The position numbers were made by a program, and so were the translations under genes. From Tistlia consotensis USBA 355 (GTDB lineage Bacteria; Pseudomonadota; Alphaproteobacteria; Kiloniellales; DSM-21159): 64,000 nucleotides of DNA. Positions 18,607 through 27,493 of this stretch are shown piece by piece. Within the stretch, counting starts at the first letter, position 1; each line of letters starts with the position of its first letter. The DNA is taken from contig NZ_FWZX01000003.1 of the NCBI RefSeq assembly GCF_900177295.1, positions 113,677 through 177,676 of the forward strand, given 5' to 3'. The notes under the pieces are model-generated. The model did no database searches and was not told the origin of the DNA. It saw nothing but the letters and a program-made list of their open reading frames with translations.

Positions 18607-18630
18607 GGACGGGCGACCTCGCCCGTGTCC
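18607..18630. terminator. Possible bidirectional hairpin between convergent genes
   Basis: Between nhaA and the convergent cupin gene, GGAC-GGGCG-ACCT-CGCCC-GT-GTCC can fold into a 9-bp stem with a 4-base loop and a 2-base bulge. There is no T-tract, so it may be a weak or factor-dependent terminator. Confidence 0.3.
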
Positions 18631-18663
18631 ATCATGGCCGCAGCAAACCGCACACACCGTGCG

Positions 18664-19113
18664 TCAGGGGGCTCCGCGCGGATCGTCGGCGGGGTCGAGG
18701 TAGTCGAGGCCGAGGGGCCCGGCGCCGATGACCTGAGTCACGTACTCGCCGGACTTCGCCCAATGGAAATGCGGCGTGCCGCCGGGCAGGACGATGACCG
18801 TGCCGGCCGGATAGGCCTGCACCCTGCCGCCGTCGAAGCGCTCGCCGAGCCCGATGTAGAAGACGCCGGACATCACCGTGTAGATCCGGTCCTCCGGGTG
18901 GCGGTGCGGCATCAGCCTGACGCCGGCGGGCACCCTCACGCGGACGACGTAGAGGCCGCTCCGCGCGGGCTGTCCGAGCAGGACGGCGAGGCGGACGGAC
19001 GGCGGAAAGGCCGGAAAGGCCCGCCACTCGACGTCCGTCGGCAGGATCGACCTGAAGGCGGCCTCGTCGACAAGGGCAATGCGGTTCCAGGCCTCGGGGA
19101 TTCGCTGGCTCAT
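18664..19113 (-). CDS. Cupin-domain protein
   Basis: 149 residues; a single cupin barrel at about 45-130. Metal-site motif 1 is seen in GVRLMPHRHPEDRIYTVMSG (H-x-H plus acidic residue) and motif 2 in PAGTVIVLPGGTPHFHWA. The ATG overlaps the stop of the SdhA-like gene (ATGA), so it is the last member of the iorAB operon. Small cupins of this kind can be metal-dependent isomerases, dioxygenases or sensor/storage proteins, and the sequence does not decide which. Its place suggests a role in the same oxidative catabolic step. Confidence 0.8.
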   Translation of the reverse strand: MSQRIPEAWNRIALVDEAAFRSILPTDVEWRAFPAFPPSVRLAVLLGQPARSGLYVVRVRVPAGVRLMPHRHPEDRIYTVMSGVFYIGLGERFDGGRVQAYPAGTVIVLPGGTPHFHWAKSGEYVTQVIGAGPLGLDYLDPADDPRGAP

Positions 19114-20909
19114 CAGTAGACCCGCTCCTTCGGGGGAATCGAGGCGACCTCGTTCGAGAGCGGCTGCAGATGGACGGGGCGGTAGTCGAGCCGCACGCCG
19201 CCCTCCTCGTCCAGCCAGGCGTAGCTGTGCTTCAGCCAGCCCTCGTCGTCGCGCTTCGGAAAGTCCTGCCTGGCATGGGAGCCGCGGCTCTCGGTCCGGC
19301 CGATCGCCGACTGCAGGCTGACCGTCGCCTGGGCCATCATGTTGTCCAGCTCGAGCGTCTCCGCCAAGTCGGTGTTGAAGATCATCGAGCGGTCGGTGAC
19401 GCCGATGTCGCTCCGCAGGCTCGCCGCGATCTCGGCGAGCCGCTCCCTGCCCTCTTCCAGCAGGGGGCCGTCGCGGAACACGGCGCAGTGGCGCTGCATG
19501 ACCCGCTGCAGCGCCGGGCGGATCGTCCCCGCGCCGACCCCACCCTTCGACCAGCGGATACGGTCGAAGCGCAGGATCGCGCGGTCGGTCGCTTCCTGGG
19601 GAAGCGGCGCATGGCGCTCGCCCGGCCGCAGCGTCGCGACAGCGCGTGCGGCTGCCGCGCGGCCAAACACGATGATGTCGAGCAGCGAGTTGGAGCCGAG
19701 CCGGTTCGCGCCGTGAACCGAGACGCAGGCGGCCTCGCCGATCGCCATCAGCCCGGCGACGACCGCTTCCGGATCGCCGTCGCGCCTGGTGACGACCTCA
19801 CCGTGCAGGTTGGTCGGCACGCCGCCCATGTTGTAGTGCACGGTCGGCAGCACCGGGATCGGCTCGCGGGTAACGTCGACGCCGGCGAAGATCCGCGCGG
19901 TCTCGCTGATGCCGGGCAGGCGCTGGTGCAGAAGCTCCGCGCCGAGATGCTCCAGATGCAGGATGATGTGGTCCTTCAGCGGCCCGCAGCCGCGGCCCTC
20001 GTTGATCTCGATCGTCATCGCCCGGCAGACGACGTCGCGTCCGGCCAGGTCCTTGGCGCTCGGGGCGTAGCGCTCCATGAAGCGCTCGCCCTCGGCATTC
20101 GTGAGGTAGCCGCCTTCGCCGCGCGCGCCTTCAGTGATCAGGCAGCCCGAGCCGTAGATGCCGGTCGGATGGAACTGGGTGAACTCCATGTCCTGCAGCG
20201 GCAGGCCGGCGCGCAGCACCATGGCGTTGCCGTCGCCGGTGCAGGTATGGGCCGCAGTGCAGGAGAAGTAGACCCGGCCGTAGCCGCCGGTCGCCAGCAC
20301 CGTGCGGTGGGCGCGGAAACGGTGCAGCGTGCCGGCCTCCAGGTTCCAGGCGACGAGGCCCCGGCAGGCGCCGTCGTCGTCCATCAGCAGGTCGAGCGCC
20401 AGGTACTCGACGAAGAACTCGGTGCCGTGCCTCAGGCACTGCTGGTAGAGCGTGTGCAGGATGGCATGGCCGGTGCGGTCGGCCGCGGCGCAGGTGCGCT
20501 GCGCCATCTGCTTGCCGTAGCCGATGGTCTGGCCGCCGAACGGCCGCTGGTAGATCCGCCCGTCCGCGGTGCGCGAGAAGGGCACGCCGTAGTGCTCGAG
20601 CTCCAGCACCGCTGGCACGGCCTCCCGGCACATGTACTCGATGGCGTCCTGGTCGCCGAGCCAGTCCGAGCCCTTGACCGTGTCGTACATGTGGAAGCGC
20701 CAGTCGTCGCCGTCGCCCATGTTGCCGAGCGAGGCGGCCATGCCGCCCTGGGCCGCCACGGTGTGGCTGCGCGTCGGGAAGACCTTGGTCACGCAGGCGG
20801 TCCTGAGGCCCGACGCCGCCATGCCCAGGGCGGCGCGCAGCCCGGCGCCGCCGGCGCCGACGATGAGCACGTCGTAGAGGTGCTCCTGGATCTCGTATGC
20901 CTCGGTCAT
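19113..20909 (-). CDS. Succinate dehydrogenase/fumarate reductase-type flavoprotein (SdhA-like), orphan
   Basis: Start ATG 20909, overlapping the stop of the small membrane-protein gene (ATGA); 598 residues, normal SdhA length. FAD-binding [15 protein letters not shown] lies near 14-28, the covalent-FAD histidine is His49 in SHTVAAQGG, and catalytic-site motifs [27 protein letters not shown] and [12 protein letters not shown] are all present, so it looks fully active. No iron-sulfur (SdhB) or cytochrome (SdhC/D) genes adjoin it. Genuine SdhA normally works in an SdhAB(CD) complex, so this copy either borrows the housekeeping subunits or oxidises/reduces another dicarboxylate-like substrate in the iorAB pathway (inference). 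Confidence 0.85.
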   Translation of the reverse strand: MTEAYEIQEHLYDVLIVGAGGAGLRAALGMAASGLRTACVTKVFPTRSHTVAAQGGMAASLGNMGDGDDWRFHMYDTVKGSDWLGDQDAIEYMCREAVPAVLELEHYGVPFSRTADGRIYQRPFGGQTIGYGKQMAQRTCAAADRTGHAILHTLYQQCLRHGTEFFVEYLALDLLMDDDGACRGLVAWNLEAGTLHRFRAHRTVLATGGYGRVYFSCTAAHTCTGDGNAMVLRAGLPLQDMEFTQFHPTGIYGSGCLITEGARGEGGYLTNAEGERFMERYAPSAKDLAGRDVVCRAMTIEINEGRGCGPLKDHIILHLEHLGAELLHQRLPGISETARIFAGVDVTREPIPVLPTVHYNMGGVPTNLHGEVVTRRDGDPEAVVAGLMAIGEAACVSVHGANRLGSNSLLDIIVFGRAAAARAVATLRPGERHAPLPQEATDRAILRFDRIRWSKGGVGAGTIRPALQRVMQRHCAVFRDGPLLEEGRERLAEIAASLRSDIGVTDRSMIFNTDLAETLELDNMMAQATVSLQSAIGRTESRGSHARQDFPKRDDEGWLKHSYAWLDEEGGVRLDYRPVHLQPLSNEVASIPPKERVY

Positions 20910-21088
20910 GGCCGTTCCCGTAACACGGCGATCGTTCCCGGCGAGGCGTCGGCCTCGTGCAGCGCCCGCACTCGCCCGGCGCCCGCGCCTGCCACGGCAT
21001 GCAGGGGCCTCAGGGCGGTCACGACCCCGCCGGCAACGACCAGCCCGATGGCGAATGCGAGGACGATCGAGGCTACCTTGGACTCCAT
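20906..21088 (-). CDS. Small single-span membrane protein upstream of SdhA-like gene
   Basis: 60 residues. A clear ribosome site (GGGAG about 7 bases before ATG 21088) and a 4-base overlap with the SdhA-like start argue that it is real. Residues ~6-27 ([22 protein letters not shown]) form one hydrophobic span or uncleaved signal anchor, followed by a short Arg/His/Ala-rich tail. I recognise no family. It could anchor the soluble SdhA-like flavoprotein to the membrane, since the usual SdhC/D anchors are missing, but that is inference from position. Confidence 0.55.
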   Translation of the reverse strand: MESKVASIVLAFAIGLVVAGGVVTALRPLHAVAGAGAGRVRALHEADASPGTIAVLRERP

Positions 21089-21128
21089 GGCAGGTCTCCC
21101 GGGTCGGGGGCAACGGTTCGGCGCCGGA

Positions 21129-21839
21129 TCAGTGGCCGGCGCTCTGGCCGCCGTCGACGTGCAGGATCTCGCCGGTCACGAAGGGCGCGGCCTCGAGGTA
21201 GAGGATCGCCTGGACGATGTCGGCGATCTCGCCCATGCGCCCCATCGGGTGCAGGGCGGCGAGCGCCTCGTGGGTCTCCGGCGGGTGCATCGGCGTCCTG
21301 ATGACGCCCGGCGCCACCGCGTTCACGCGGATGCCGCGCCGGGCGTACTCGATGGCAAGCGAGCGCGTCGCCGCGTCCAGGCCGCCCTTGGTCAGCGACG
21401 CCAGGACCGAGGGCACCTTCGAGCTGGCGTGGCCGACCAGGCTGGTGGTGATCTGGACGACATGGCCGCTGCCGCGCTTCTCCATCTCGGCGACGGCGAG
21501 CTGGGTCAGGTGGAAGAAGCCGGCGACGTTGACGCCGACGATCGAGGCGAAGTCGGCCTCGCTGTAGCCGGTGAAGGGCCTGGCGATGAAGACCCCGGCG
21601 TTGTTGACGAGCGTGTCGATGCGCCCGAACCGCTCGACGCCTTCGGCCAGGACGCGCTCCGCGGTCTTGCGCTCGGCGATGTCGCCGGCCACGGCGAGGA
21701 CGTCGGCGTCGTTCGCCGGCTCGATCGAGCGGGCCGTCGCGACGACGCGGTAGCCCTGGCCGCGGTAGGCCTCGACCAGGGCCGCTCCGATGCCCTGCGA
21801 CGCGCCGGTGATGACGGCAACCTTCTTGTCGGCACTCAT
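21129..21839 (-). CDS. SDR-family oxidoreductase lacking the catalytic tyrosine
   Basis: Start ATG 21839 (GGAAGGAG 8 bases upstream); 236 residues. The Rossmann motif TGASQGIG (11-18), NNAG (79-82), the serine-strand TTS (131-133) and the C-terminal VNAVAPGVIRTPM are typical of classical short-chain dehydrogenases. The Y-x3-K catalytic pair is not: Lys151 (SLTKGGL) is present, but four residues earlier is Ala147 in VPSVLASLTK. This variant motif recurs in a recognisable subgroup of SDRs, so it is probably a real family feature and not damage. It may use another proton donor or bind ligand without oxidoreduction. It lies 53 bases after iorB in the same operon. Confidence 0.82.
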   Translation of the reverse strand: MSADKKVAVITGASQGIGAALVEAYRGQGYRVVATARSIEPANDADVLAVAGDIAERKTAERVLAEGVERFGRIDTLVNNAGVFIARPFTGYSEADFASIVGVNVAGFFHLTQLAVAEMEKRGSGHVVQITTSLVGHASSKVPSVLASLTKGGLDAATRSLAIEYARRGIRVNAVAPGVIRTPMHPPETHEALAALHPMGRMGEIADIVQAILYLEAAPFVTGEILHVDGGQSAGH

Positions 21840-21857
21840 CTCGGATCTCCTTCCGCC

Positions 21858-21887
21858 CAGGGGGCGCGTTGTCAGGGGGCGCGTTGT
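21858..21887. repeat. Tandem 15-bp duplication between iorB and the SDR gene
   Basis: CAGGGGGCGCGTTGT is present twice head-to-tail (21858-21872, 21873-21887) just upstream of the SDR ribosome site. It looks like a recent slippage or duplication event. Confidence 0.8.
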
Positions 21888-21892
21888 CTCGG

Positions 21893-24100
21893 TCACGCCG
21901 AGTGCTTCAGCGCCGCCGGATCGACCGGCAGTTTGCGCAGCCGCTTGCCGGTGGCCGCGAAAATCGCGTTGGCGACCGCCGGCATGATCGCCGAGGTCCC
22001 GGGCTCGCCCATGCCGCCCGGCGGCTCGCTGTTCCGGACGATGTGCACCTCGACGCTCGGCGCCTCGTCGATCCGCAGCATGCGATAGCTGTCGAAGTTG
22101 GCCTGGACGACCCGGCCGTTCTCGATGGTGATCTCGCCGTAGAGCGCGGCGGTGATGCCGAAGACGACCGCGCCCTGGACCTGGGCCTCGATCGTGTCGG
22201 GATTCACGACGCTGCCGCAGTCGAGGGCGCAGACGACCCGGCGCACCCGGACGCTGCCGTCCCCCGACACCTCGACCTCGGCGACCTGCGCCATGTAGGT
22301 CGCGAAGACGAACTGCAGCGAGACGCCGAGGCCGACGCCCGCGGGCAGCGGCCGGCCCCAGCCGGCCTTCTCGGCCGCGAGGTGGAGGACCGCCCTGGCA
22401 CGCGGCGCCTGGTCGAGCAACGCGCTGCGGTAGGCGACCGGATCCTGCCCGGCCGCGGCGGCGAGCTCGTCGATGAAGCTCTCGGTCACGAAGACGTTGT
22501 GCGACGGGCCGACGCTGCGCCAGAAGGCGGTCGGCACGCCCGGCGGCTCGACCCGGCGGTACTCGACCCGCAGGTTCGGCAGGGCATAGAGCAGGTCGAT
22601 GGCGCCGTCGGTCGTGTCGGGGTCGAGGCCGTCGTTGAAGGCCTGGGGCAGCCAGCGCGCGATGACCGAGGAGCCGGCGAAGCGGTGGCTCCAGGCGAGA
22701 GGCCTGCCGTCGCTGCCGAGGCAGGCCGACAGCCGGTCGAAGAAGACCGGCCGGTACAGGTCGTGCTGGATGTCCTCCTCGCGGCTCCAGATCACCTTGA
22801 CCGGACCGTCGACGTGCCGCGCGATCTCGACGGCGCGGACGATGCCGTCGACCTCGAGGCGCCGGCCGAAGCCGCCGCCGATCAGGTGGTTGTGCAGCGC
22901 GACCCTGTCCAAGGGCAGGCCGGCGGCCTGCGCCGCGGCCCGCTGGGCGCGCGCCGGCACCTGGGTGCCGACCCAGACGTCGCAGCCGTCTTCACGAAGA
23001 TCGACGGTGCAGTTCATCGGCTCCATCGTGGCGTGGGCCAGGAAGGGCACCTGGTAGGTCGCCTCGACCCGGGATGCCGCACCGGCCAGCGCAGCCCCGA
23101 CGTCGCCGACCGTCTGCGCGACCGTGCCGGGGCCGTCGGTCGCCTTCTCGAGCTCGCCCAGGATGGCGGCGGAGTCGAGCCGCGCATGCGGCCCCTCGTC
23201 CCACTCGATCGCAAGGGCGGCCAGTCCCTTGAGGGCAGCCCCCATGTGATCGGCCACCACCGCCACGGCATCGTCGAGCCGCACGACCTGGCGCACGCCC
23301 CTGACCGCCCTGGCGGCCCGGTCGTCCAGGCTCTTCACCCGGCCGCCGAAGACCGGCGACTGCGCCAGGGTCGCGATCTTCACGCCGGCCGGCCGGGCAT
23401 CGATGCCGAAGACCGCGGTGCCGTCGACCTTTCCGGGCGCGTCGAGGCGCCTGACCGGCGTTCCGATCAGCCGGAACTCGGCCGGGGCCTTGAGGGCGAC
23501 CTTGCCGGGCAGCGGCAGGCGCGCCGCGTCGGCGGCCAGCTCGCCATAGCCCAGGCTCCGCCCGCTCGGCTCGTGGACCACCGCCCCGCGTCGCGCCCGG
23601 CAGGCGCCCGGCTCGACGTTCCAGCGTGCCGCCGCGGCCGAGACCAGCAGGGTCCTGGCAACGGCACCGGCTTCGCGCAGCGGCAGCCAGGCTGCCCGGA
23701 TCGCGGTCGAGCCGCCGGTCGCCTGCACGCCGGCCAGCAGCGGATTGCCGTAGAGCTTCTCGTCGGCCGGCGCGTGCTCCAGGCGAATCTGATCGAGATC
23801 GACCTCCAGCTCCTCGGCGATCAGCATCGGGATCGCGGTATAGGTGCCCTGGCCCATCTCGACGAAGGGCATGACCAGGGCGACCCGGCCGTCCCGGCCG
23901 ATCCGGATGTAGGCGTCGGGCGCGAAATCGCCGGTGCCGGCGGCCGCGGCCGCCGCGGTGCCCAGGCTCAGGCGCAGCCCGAGCAGCAGGCCGCCGCCGA
24001 AGGCGACGCCGGCGCAGAGGACGCTCCTGCGCGAGACCCGGACCGCGCAGGTCGAGGTCAGCCGCTCGGCGGATCGGGCGGTGCAGTGCTTGCCGGCCAT
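21893..24100 (-). CDS. iorB: Isoquinoline 1-oxidoreductase-type molybdopterin subunit (IorB-like), Tat-exported
   Basis: 735 residues. The N-terminus has a twin-arginine signal (SRRSVL, 23-28) followed by a hydrophobic Gly/Leu stretch ending in Ala residues, so the holoenzyme is likely exported folded to the periplasm. Molybdopterin-binding features of the xanthine-oxidase superfamily are present: FVEMGQGTYTAIPMLIAEEL, GGFGRR, FWRSVG, and the catalytic glutamate in GMGEPGTS (about 696-703). With the upstream two-[2Fe-2S] subunit it forms an IorAB-type aldehyde/heterocycle hydroxylase that passes electrons to a cytochrome or respiratory acceptor, not NAD. Substrate cannot be assigned. It starts 2 bases after iorA ends. 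Confidence 0.88.
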   Translation of the reverse strand: MAGKHCTARSAERLTSTCAVRVSRRSVLCAGVAFGGGLLLGLRLSLGTAAAAAAGTGDFAPDAYIRIGRDGRVALVMPFVEMGQGTYTAIPMLIAEELEVDLDQIRLEHAPADEKLYGNPLLAGVQATGGSTAIRAAWLPLREAGAVARTLLVSAAAARWNVEPGACRARRGAVVHEPSGRSLGYGELAADAARLPLPGKVALKAPAEFRLIGTPVRRLDAPGKVDGTAVFGIDARPAGVKIATLAQSPVFGGRVKSLDDRAARAVRGVRQVVRLDDAVAVVADHMGAALKGLAALAIEWDEGPHARLDSAAILGELEKATDGPGTVAQTVGDVGAALAGAASRVEATYQVPFLAHATMEPMNCTVDLREDGCDVWVGTQVPARAQRAAAQAAGLPLDRVALHNHLIGGGFGRRLEVDGIVRAVEIARHVDGPVKVIWSREEDIQHDLYRPVFFDRLSACLGSDGRPLAWSHRFAGSSVIARWLPQAFNDGLDPDTTDGAIDLLYALPNLRVEYRRVEPPGVPTAFWRSVGPSHNVFVTESFIDELAAAAGQDPVAYRSALLDQAPRARAVLHLAAEKAGWGRPLPAGVGLGVSLQFVFATYMAQVAEVEVSGDGSVRVRRVVCALDCGSVVNPDTIEAQVQGAVVFGITAALYGEITIENGRVVQANFDSYRMLRIDEAPSVEVHIVRNSEPPGGMGEPGTSAIMPAVANAIFAATGKRLRKLPVDPAALKHSA

Positions 24101-24102
24101 GG

Positions 24103-24573
24103 TCAGTCTCCCTTCGCGTTCGAGCGCGCCGCCGCCCTGATCGCCGCCCGGATCCGGGGATAGGTGCCGCAGCGGCAGATGTTTCCCGCCATCGCGACGT
24201 CGATCTCGGCGTCGGTCGGGTCCGGATTGCGCGCCAGCAGGGCGGAGGCGGACATGATCTGGCCCGACTGGCAGTAGCCGCACTGGGGCACCTGCCCCTC
24301 GAGCCAGGCCTTCTGGACGCTGGCGCCGGCCGCCGTCGCCCCGACCGCCTCGATCGTCGTGACCGCGGCGTCGCCGAGACTGTCGACGCGGGTGATGCAG
24401 GAGCGGGTGGCGACGCCGTCGAGCTGCACGGTGCAGGCGCCGCAGAGCCCTGCCCCGCAGCCAAACTTGGTTCCGGTCATCGCCAGGACGTCGCGCAGCA
24501 CCCAGAGCAGCGGGGTGTCGCCGTCGACGTCGACGTGATGGGTCGTTCCGTTGACTGTGATGTCGTAGGCCAA
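24103..24573 (-). CDS. iorA: Two-[2Fe-2S] subunit of an IorAB-type molybdenum hydroxylase
   Basis: 156 residues, standard family length. N-terminal plant-type [2Fe-2S] ligands are C39, C44, C47 and C59 ([13 protein letters not shown] ... RSC); the C-terminal helical cluster uses C98/C101 ([10 protein letters not shown]) and C133/C135 ([11 protein letters not shown]). It relays electrons from the molybdenum centre of IorB. It is first in a six-gene minus-strand operon (iorA, iorB, SDR, membrane protein, SdhA-like, cupin). One copy of the shared 19-bp promoter motif lies 116 bases upstream. Confidence 0.92.
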   Translation of the reverse strand: MAYDITVNGTTHHVDVDGDTPLLWVLRDVLAMTGTKFGCGAGLCGACTVQLDGVATRSCITRVDSLGDAAVTTIEAVGATAAGASVQKAWLEGQVPQCGYCQSGQIMSASALLARNPDPTDAEIDVAMAGNICRCGTYPRIRAAIRAAARSNAKGD

Positions 24574-24688
24574 GGCCGCCTCCCGTCGTGGAAGCTCGTC
24601 AGAGCCGGTCGAAATTCAGGAACTCGAACGCCCGAGATCTCAAAATCACAGGACGTTTCACAGTGCTCGCACAAAAAATCGCAATAAA

Positions 24689-24707
24689 ATATCAGACAAA
24701 GGTATCG
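24689..24707 (-). promoter_or_regulatory. Shared 19-bp promoter motif, copy A (upstream of iorA)
   Basis: Minus-strand CGATACCTTTGTCTGATAT, 116 bases before iorA and pointing toward it, within a locally A+T-rich stretch. It keeps all ten positions invariant among the six copies in this window. Confidence 0.65.
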
Positions 24708-24812
24708 TATATACTTTCTTATACTGCGCGATCACGATCGCTCGGGACCAGCAGCGCCCCGCGACCGGCCGCTCCGACCGGACGGGCCGGTCGGCGCGAC
24801 CGGAAGCGAACG

Positions 24813-25652
24813 TCAGAGACCGAGCTGGCCGACGTGGTGGCCGAGCCGCTCCTCGACGTCGCCCGCCCGGTGGAAGCCGCGCTCCATCAGGGTCCTGATC
24901 CGCGCCTGGGCCGCGGGCCGGCCGAAGGCGGTGAGGAAGGCGCCCCACTCTGGCGCGATCTCGGAATCGGGCGGCAGGCTGGCCAGGTCGACCAGGCGCT
25001 TGGTGTCGGCGATGGCCTGCTTGTCGAACGAGGCGATCCGCTGCGCGAGCGCCTCGACGAAACCGTCGAGCTCGGCGTCCGGCAGGGCGCGGTTGACGTA
25101 GCCATAGAGCTCCGCGAGCGCGCCGCCGATGTCGTCGGCGCCGAGCAGCACCTCGAGGGCCCGGCCGCGGCCCATCAGGCGGGGCAGCCGGGCCATCGGC
25201 CCGCCTCCCGGAACCAGGCCCGCGCCGACCTCCCACTGCGACAGGATCGCCTTCTCGCGGCTGGCGAAGCGCAGGTCGCTGGCGAGCGCCAGCTCGCTGC
25301 CGACGCCCGTGGCGCGGCCGCGGATCGAGGCGATCGAGACGACCGGCGCGCGGCTGAGGCGCACCAGCAGGTCGGGCAGCGGCGGCAGGCCGGTCGGCCC
25401 GGGCGGCAGGCTCGTGGTCTCTTCGGGATCGGCGAGGAAGTCGTAGTGGGTCAGGAAGAAGCCCTCGACGGCGCTGTCGAAGACCACCACCTTGACCTCC
25501 GCATCGGCTTCGAGCGCCGAGACGACCTCGCCGAGCTGCGGGATCGCCGTCGGCCCGAAGATGTTGAGAGGCGGGTTGTCGAGGATGACGCGCCAGTAGA
25601 ACGGCGAACGCCGCTCGAGGCGGATCTGCCGCGCGGCTTGCAGGTCGTGCAT
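24813..25652 (-). CDS. Enoyl-CoA hydratase/isomerase family protein
   Basis: Start ATG 25652 with GGAGG 6 bases upstream; 279 residues. A crotonase fold is shown by NPPLNIFGP, VVVFDSAVEGFFLTHYDF, then SIASIRGRATGVGSELALASDLRFAS with the oxyanion-hole Gly residues, and a later GGGPMARLPRLMGRGRALEVLL. The canonical hydratase glutamates cannot be assigned with certainty, so it may be a hydratase, isomerase or hydrolase of acyl-CoA substrates. It has its own upstream region with motif copy B and a perfect palindrome, and lies divergent from the FAD oxidoreductase gene. Confidence 0.85.
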   Translation of the reverse strand: MHDLQAARQIRLERRSPFYWRVILDNPPLNIFGPTAIPQLGEVVSALEADAEVKVVVFDSAVEGFFLTHYDFLADPEETTSLPPGPTGLPPLPDLLVRLSRAPVVSIASIRGRATGVGSELALASDLRFASREKAILSQWEVGAGLVPGGGPMARLPRLMGRGRALEVLLGADDIGGALAELYGYVNRALPDAELDGFVEALAQRIASFDKQAIADTKRLVDLASLPPDSEIAPEWGAFLTAFGRPAAQARIRTLMERGFHRAGDVEERLGHHVGQLGL

Positions 25653-25723
25653 CGTTGCCTCCGGATTCCTGACGTGTTGCGACGGCTCTGGAGGCAGAGG
25701 GTCGCGCCACGCGCCACCCGGGT

Positions 25724-25752
25724 CCATCGGACCAAGGTATCGACGATACCTT
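25724..25752 (-). promoter_or_regulatory. Shared promoter motif, copy B, with perfect palindrome
   Basis: Minus-strand CGATACCTTGGTCCGATGG (25724-25742), 72 bases before the enoyl-CoA hydratase start. It overlaps a perfect 9+1+9 inverted repeat, AAGGTATCGACGATACCTT, at 25734-25752. This is the most symmetric copy in the window and looks like a dimer-binding operator. Confidence 0.75.
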
Positions 25753-25913
25753 CGTGTCGGCCGCGGCGGCAGGCTGCCGCCATGGCCCGCCCCGGGGATC
25801 CTTCGACGCGGCCGTAAGCCTTCGCCGGTGCCCGGAAGACGAGGAGAGCCGCCTTGCCGGCACCGCCTTCCCTGCCGCCGCGATGGCAGCGGTCTGCGGC
25901 GGAGCGGGGTCGG

Positions 25914-25932
25914 CGACACCTTCGTCCAATGG
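25914..25932 (+). promoter_or_regulatory. Shared promoter motif, copy C (upstream of FAD oxidoreductase)
   Basis: CGACACCTTCGTCCAATGG, 52 bases before the ATG at 25985 and pointing toward it. It differs from copy D by one base in 19. Confidence 0.7.
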
Positions 25933-25984
25933 CACGGGCTGCCGCCGCCTGCCATCTGAGAACACCGCAAGGTGAGAGGGCGGC

Positions 25985-27362
25985 ATGGGCGAACGATACG
26001 ACGCGATCATCGTCGGCACGGGCCAGGCCGGGCCTCCGCTCGCGGCCCGCCTGACCGGGGAGGGCATGAGGACGGCGATCGTCGAGCGCGACGCGTTCGG
26101 CGGCACCTGCGTCAATTCCGGCTGCACCCCGACCAAGACCTTGATCGCCAGCGCCCGTGCCGCGCATGTGGCGCGCCGGGCCGCGGACTACGGGGTGATC
26201 GTCGGCGGCGAGGTCGCGGTCGACATGGCCCGGGTGAAGGCGCGCAAGGATGCCGTCGTCCGCCGGTCCCGCGAAGGACTCGCGAGATGGCTCGGGGCGA
26301 TGGAGAACCTGACGGTCTACCGGGGCCACGGCCGCCTCGAGGGCCCCCGCCACGTCAGGATCGACGGCGCTCTGCTGGAGGCGGAACGGATCGTCCTGAA
26401 TGTCGGCGCCCGGGCCGCAGTGCCGGACATGCCGGGCCTAAGGGAAGTGGACTACCTGACCAGCACGACGATGATGGAGGTCGATTTCCTGCCCGAGCAT
26501 CTCGTCGTCGTCGGGGGCAGCTATGTCGGACTGGAGTTCGCGCAGATGTACCGGCGGTTCGGCAGCCGCGTGACCGTCGTCGAGATGGGCCCCCGCCTGA
26601 TCGGGCGCGACGACGAGGACGTGTCGGATACGGTGAAGGAAATCCTGGAGGGCGAAGGCGTCGAGGTGCGCCTCGATGCCGCGTGCGTCGGCGTCGCGCG
26701 GCAGGCCGGCAAGGTGGCGGTCGGGCTCTCCTGCAAGGACGGGCCGCCCGAGGTGATCGGCTCGCATCTGCTGCTGGCCGTCGGACGCCGCCCGAACACC
26801 CACGACCTCGGCCTCGACACGGCCGGCGTAGAGACCGACGGGCGGGGCTACATCGTGGTCGACGACCAGCTTCGGACCAGCGTGCCCGGCATCTGGGCCG
26901 TGGGCGACGTAAACGGCCGCGGTGCCTTCACCCATACCTCCTACAACGACTACGAGATCCTGGCCGCCGACCTGTTCGGCGACGACCGTCGCCGGGTGTC
27001 GGACCGGATCACGGCCTATGCGCTCTACATCGATCCGCCGCTGGGCCGCGTCGGACTGACCGAGCGGGAAGTGCGGGCGTCGGGGCGCAAGGCCCTGATC
27101 GGCAAGCTGGCGATGACGCAGGTGGCGCGCGCGCGAGCGCGGCGAGACCCAGGGTTTCATGAAGATCGTGGTCGATGCCGAGACGGACCGCGTTCTCGGT
27201 GCGGCGATCCTGGGGATCGGCGGCGACGAGGTCGTCCACTCGCTGCTCGACGCGATGTATGCCGATGCGCCCTACCCGGCGATCCGGCGTGCCGTCCACA
27301 TCCACCCGACGGTGTCGGAGCTGATCCCGACCATGCTGGGCGGCCTCCGTCTCATGGAATAG
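25985..27362 (+). pseudogene. FAD-dependent pyridine-nucleotide disulfide oxidoreductase (MerA/Lpd-like), frameshifted
   Basis: Class I disulfide oxidoreductase of roughly 460 residues once repaired. N-terminal FAD motif AIIVGTGQAGPPLAARL (8-24), redox pair in GGTCVNSGCTPTKT (Cys42, Cys47), NAD motif VVVGGSYVGLEFAQMY, then GIWAVGDVNGRGAFTHTSYND. The frame is lost inside a (GC)n run near 27125-27135. The dimerisation domain continues in another frame (ERGETQGF, then MKIVVDAETDRVLGAAIL ... HIHPTVSELIPTML) to TAG/TGA at 27360-27362. Two missing bases, or one extra, would restore it; two missing gives the expected VARARERGETQGF. It may be an assembly error in a dinucleotide repeat. Relatives reduce mercury or unknown disulfides; a mercury role is not supported because no other mer genes occur. 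Confidence 0.8.
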
Positions 27363-27493
27363 GCTGCGCCAGGCGGGCCGGGACGCCGGGCTGCGGTACG
27401 CCCCGACGGGGCATGCCGTTGCGCCTCCGGCCGCGCCGACGCAAATCGCGGCTCGCCACGTCGGCGGGGCAAGCACGGACAGGGAGACCGCTC

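Larger units (their letters stand above)
25653..25984. other. Divergent intergenic region carrying two motif copies
   Basis: 332 bases between the enoyl-CoA hydratase and the FAD oxidoreductase. Copy B (pointing left) and copy C (pointing right) of the 19-bp motif lie 162 bases apart, so each gene has its own site. No gene was recognised in the interval. Confidence 0.7.

Noticed and set aside
18570-18660. tRNA-like D-arm (GGCAGAGTGGTCATGCAGGGG) downstream of nhaA
   Set aside because: It resembles the D-arm of tRNA-Cys/Ser, but there is no T-arm sequence, no acceptor stem pairing and no anticodon loop of correct size.
25985-27362. Mercuric reductase (merA) assignment
   Set aside because: Similarity is general to class I disulfide oxidoreductases. 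No N-terminal HMA domain, merR, merT or merP is present.
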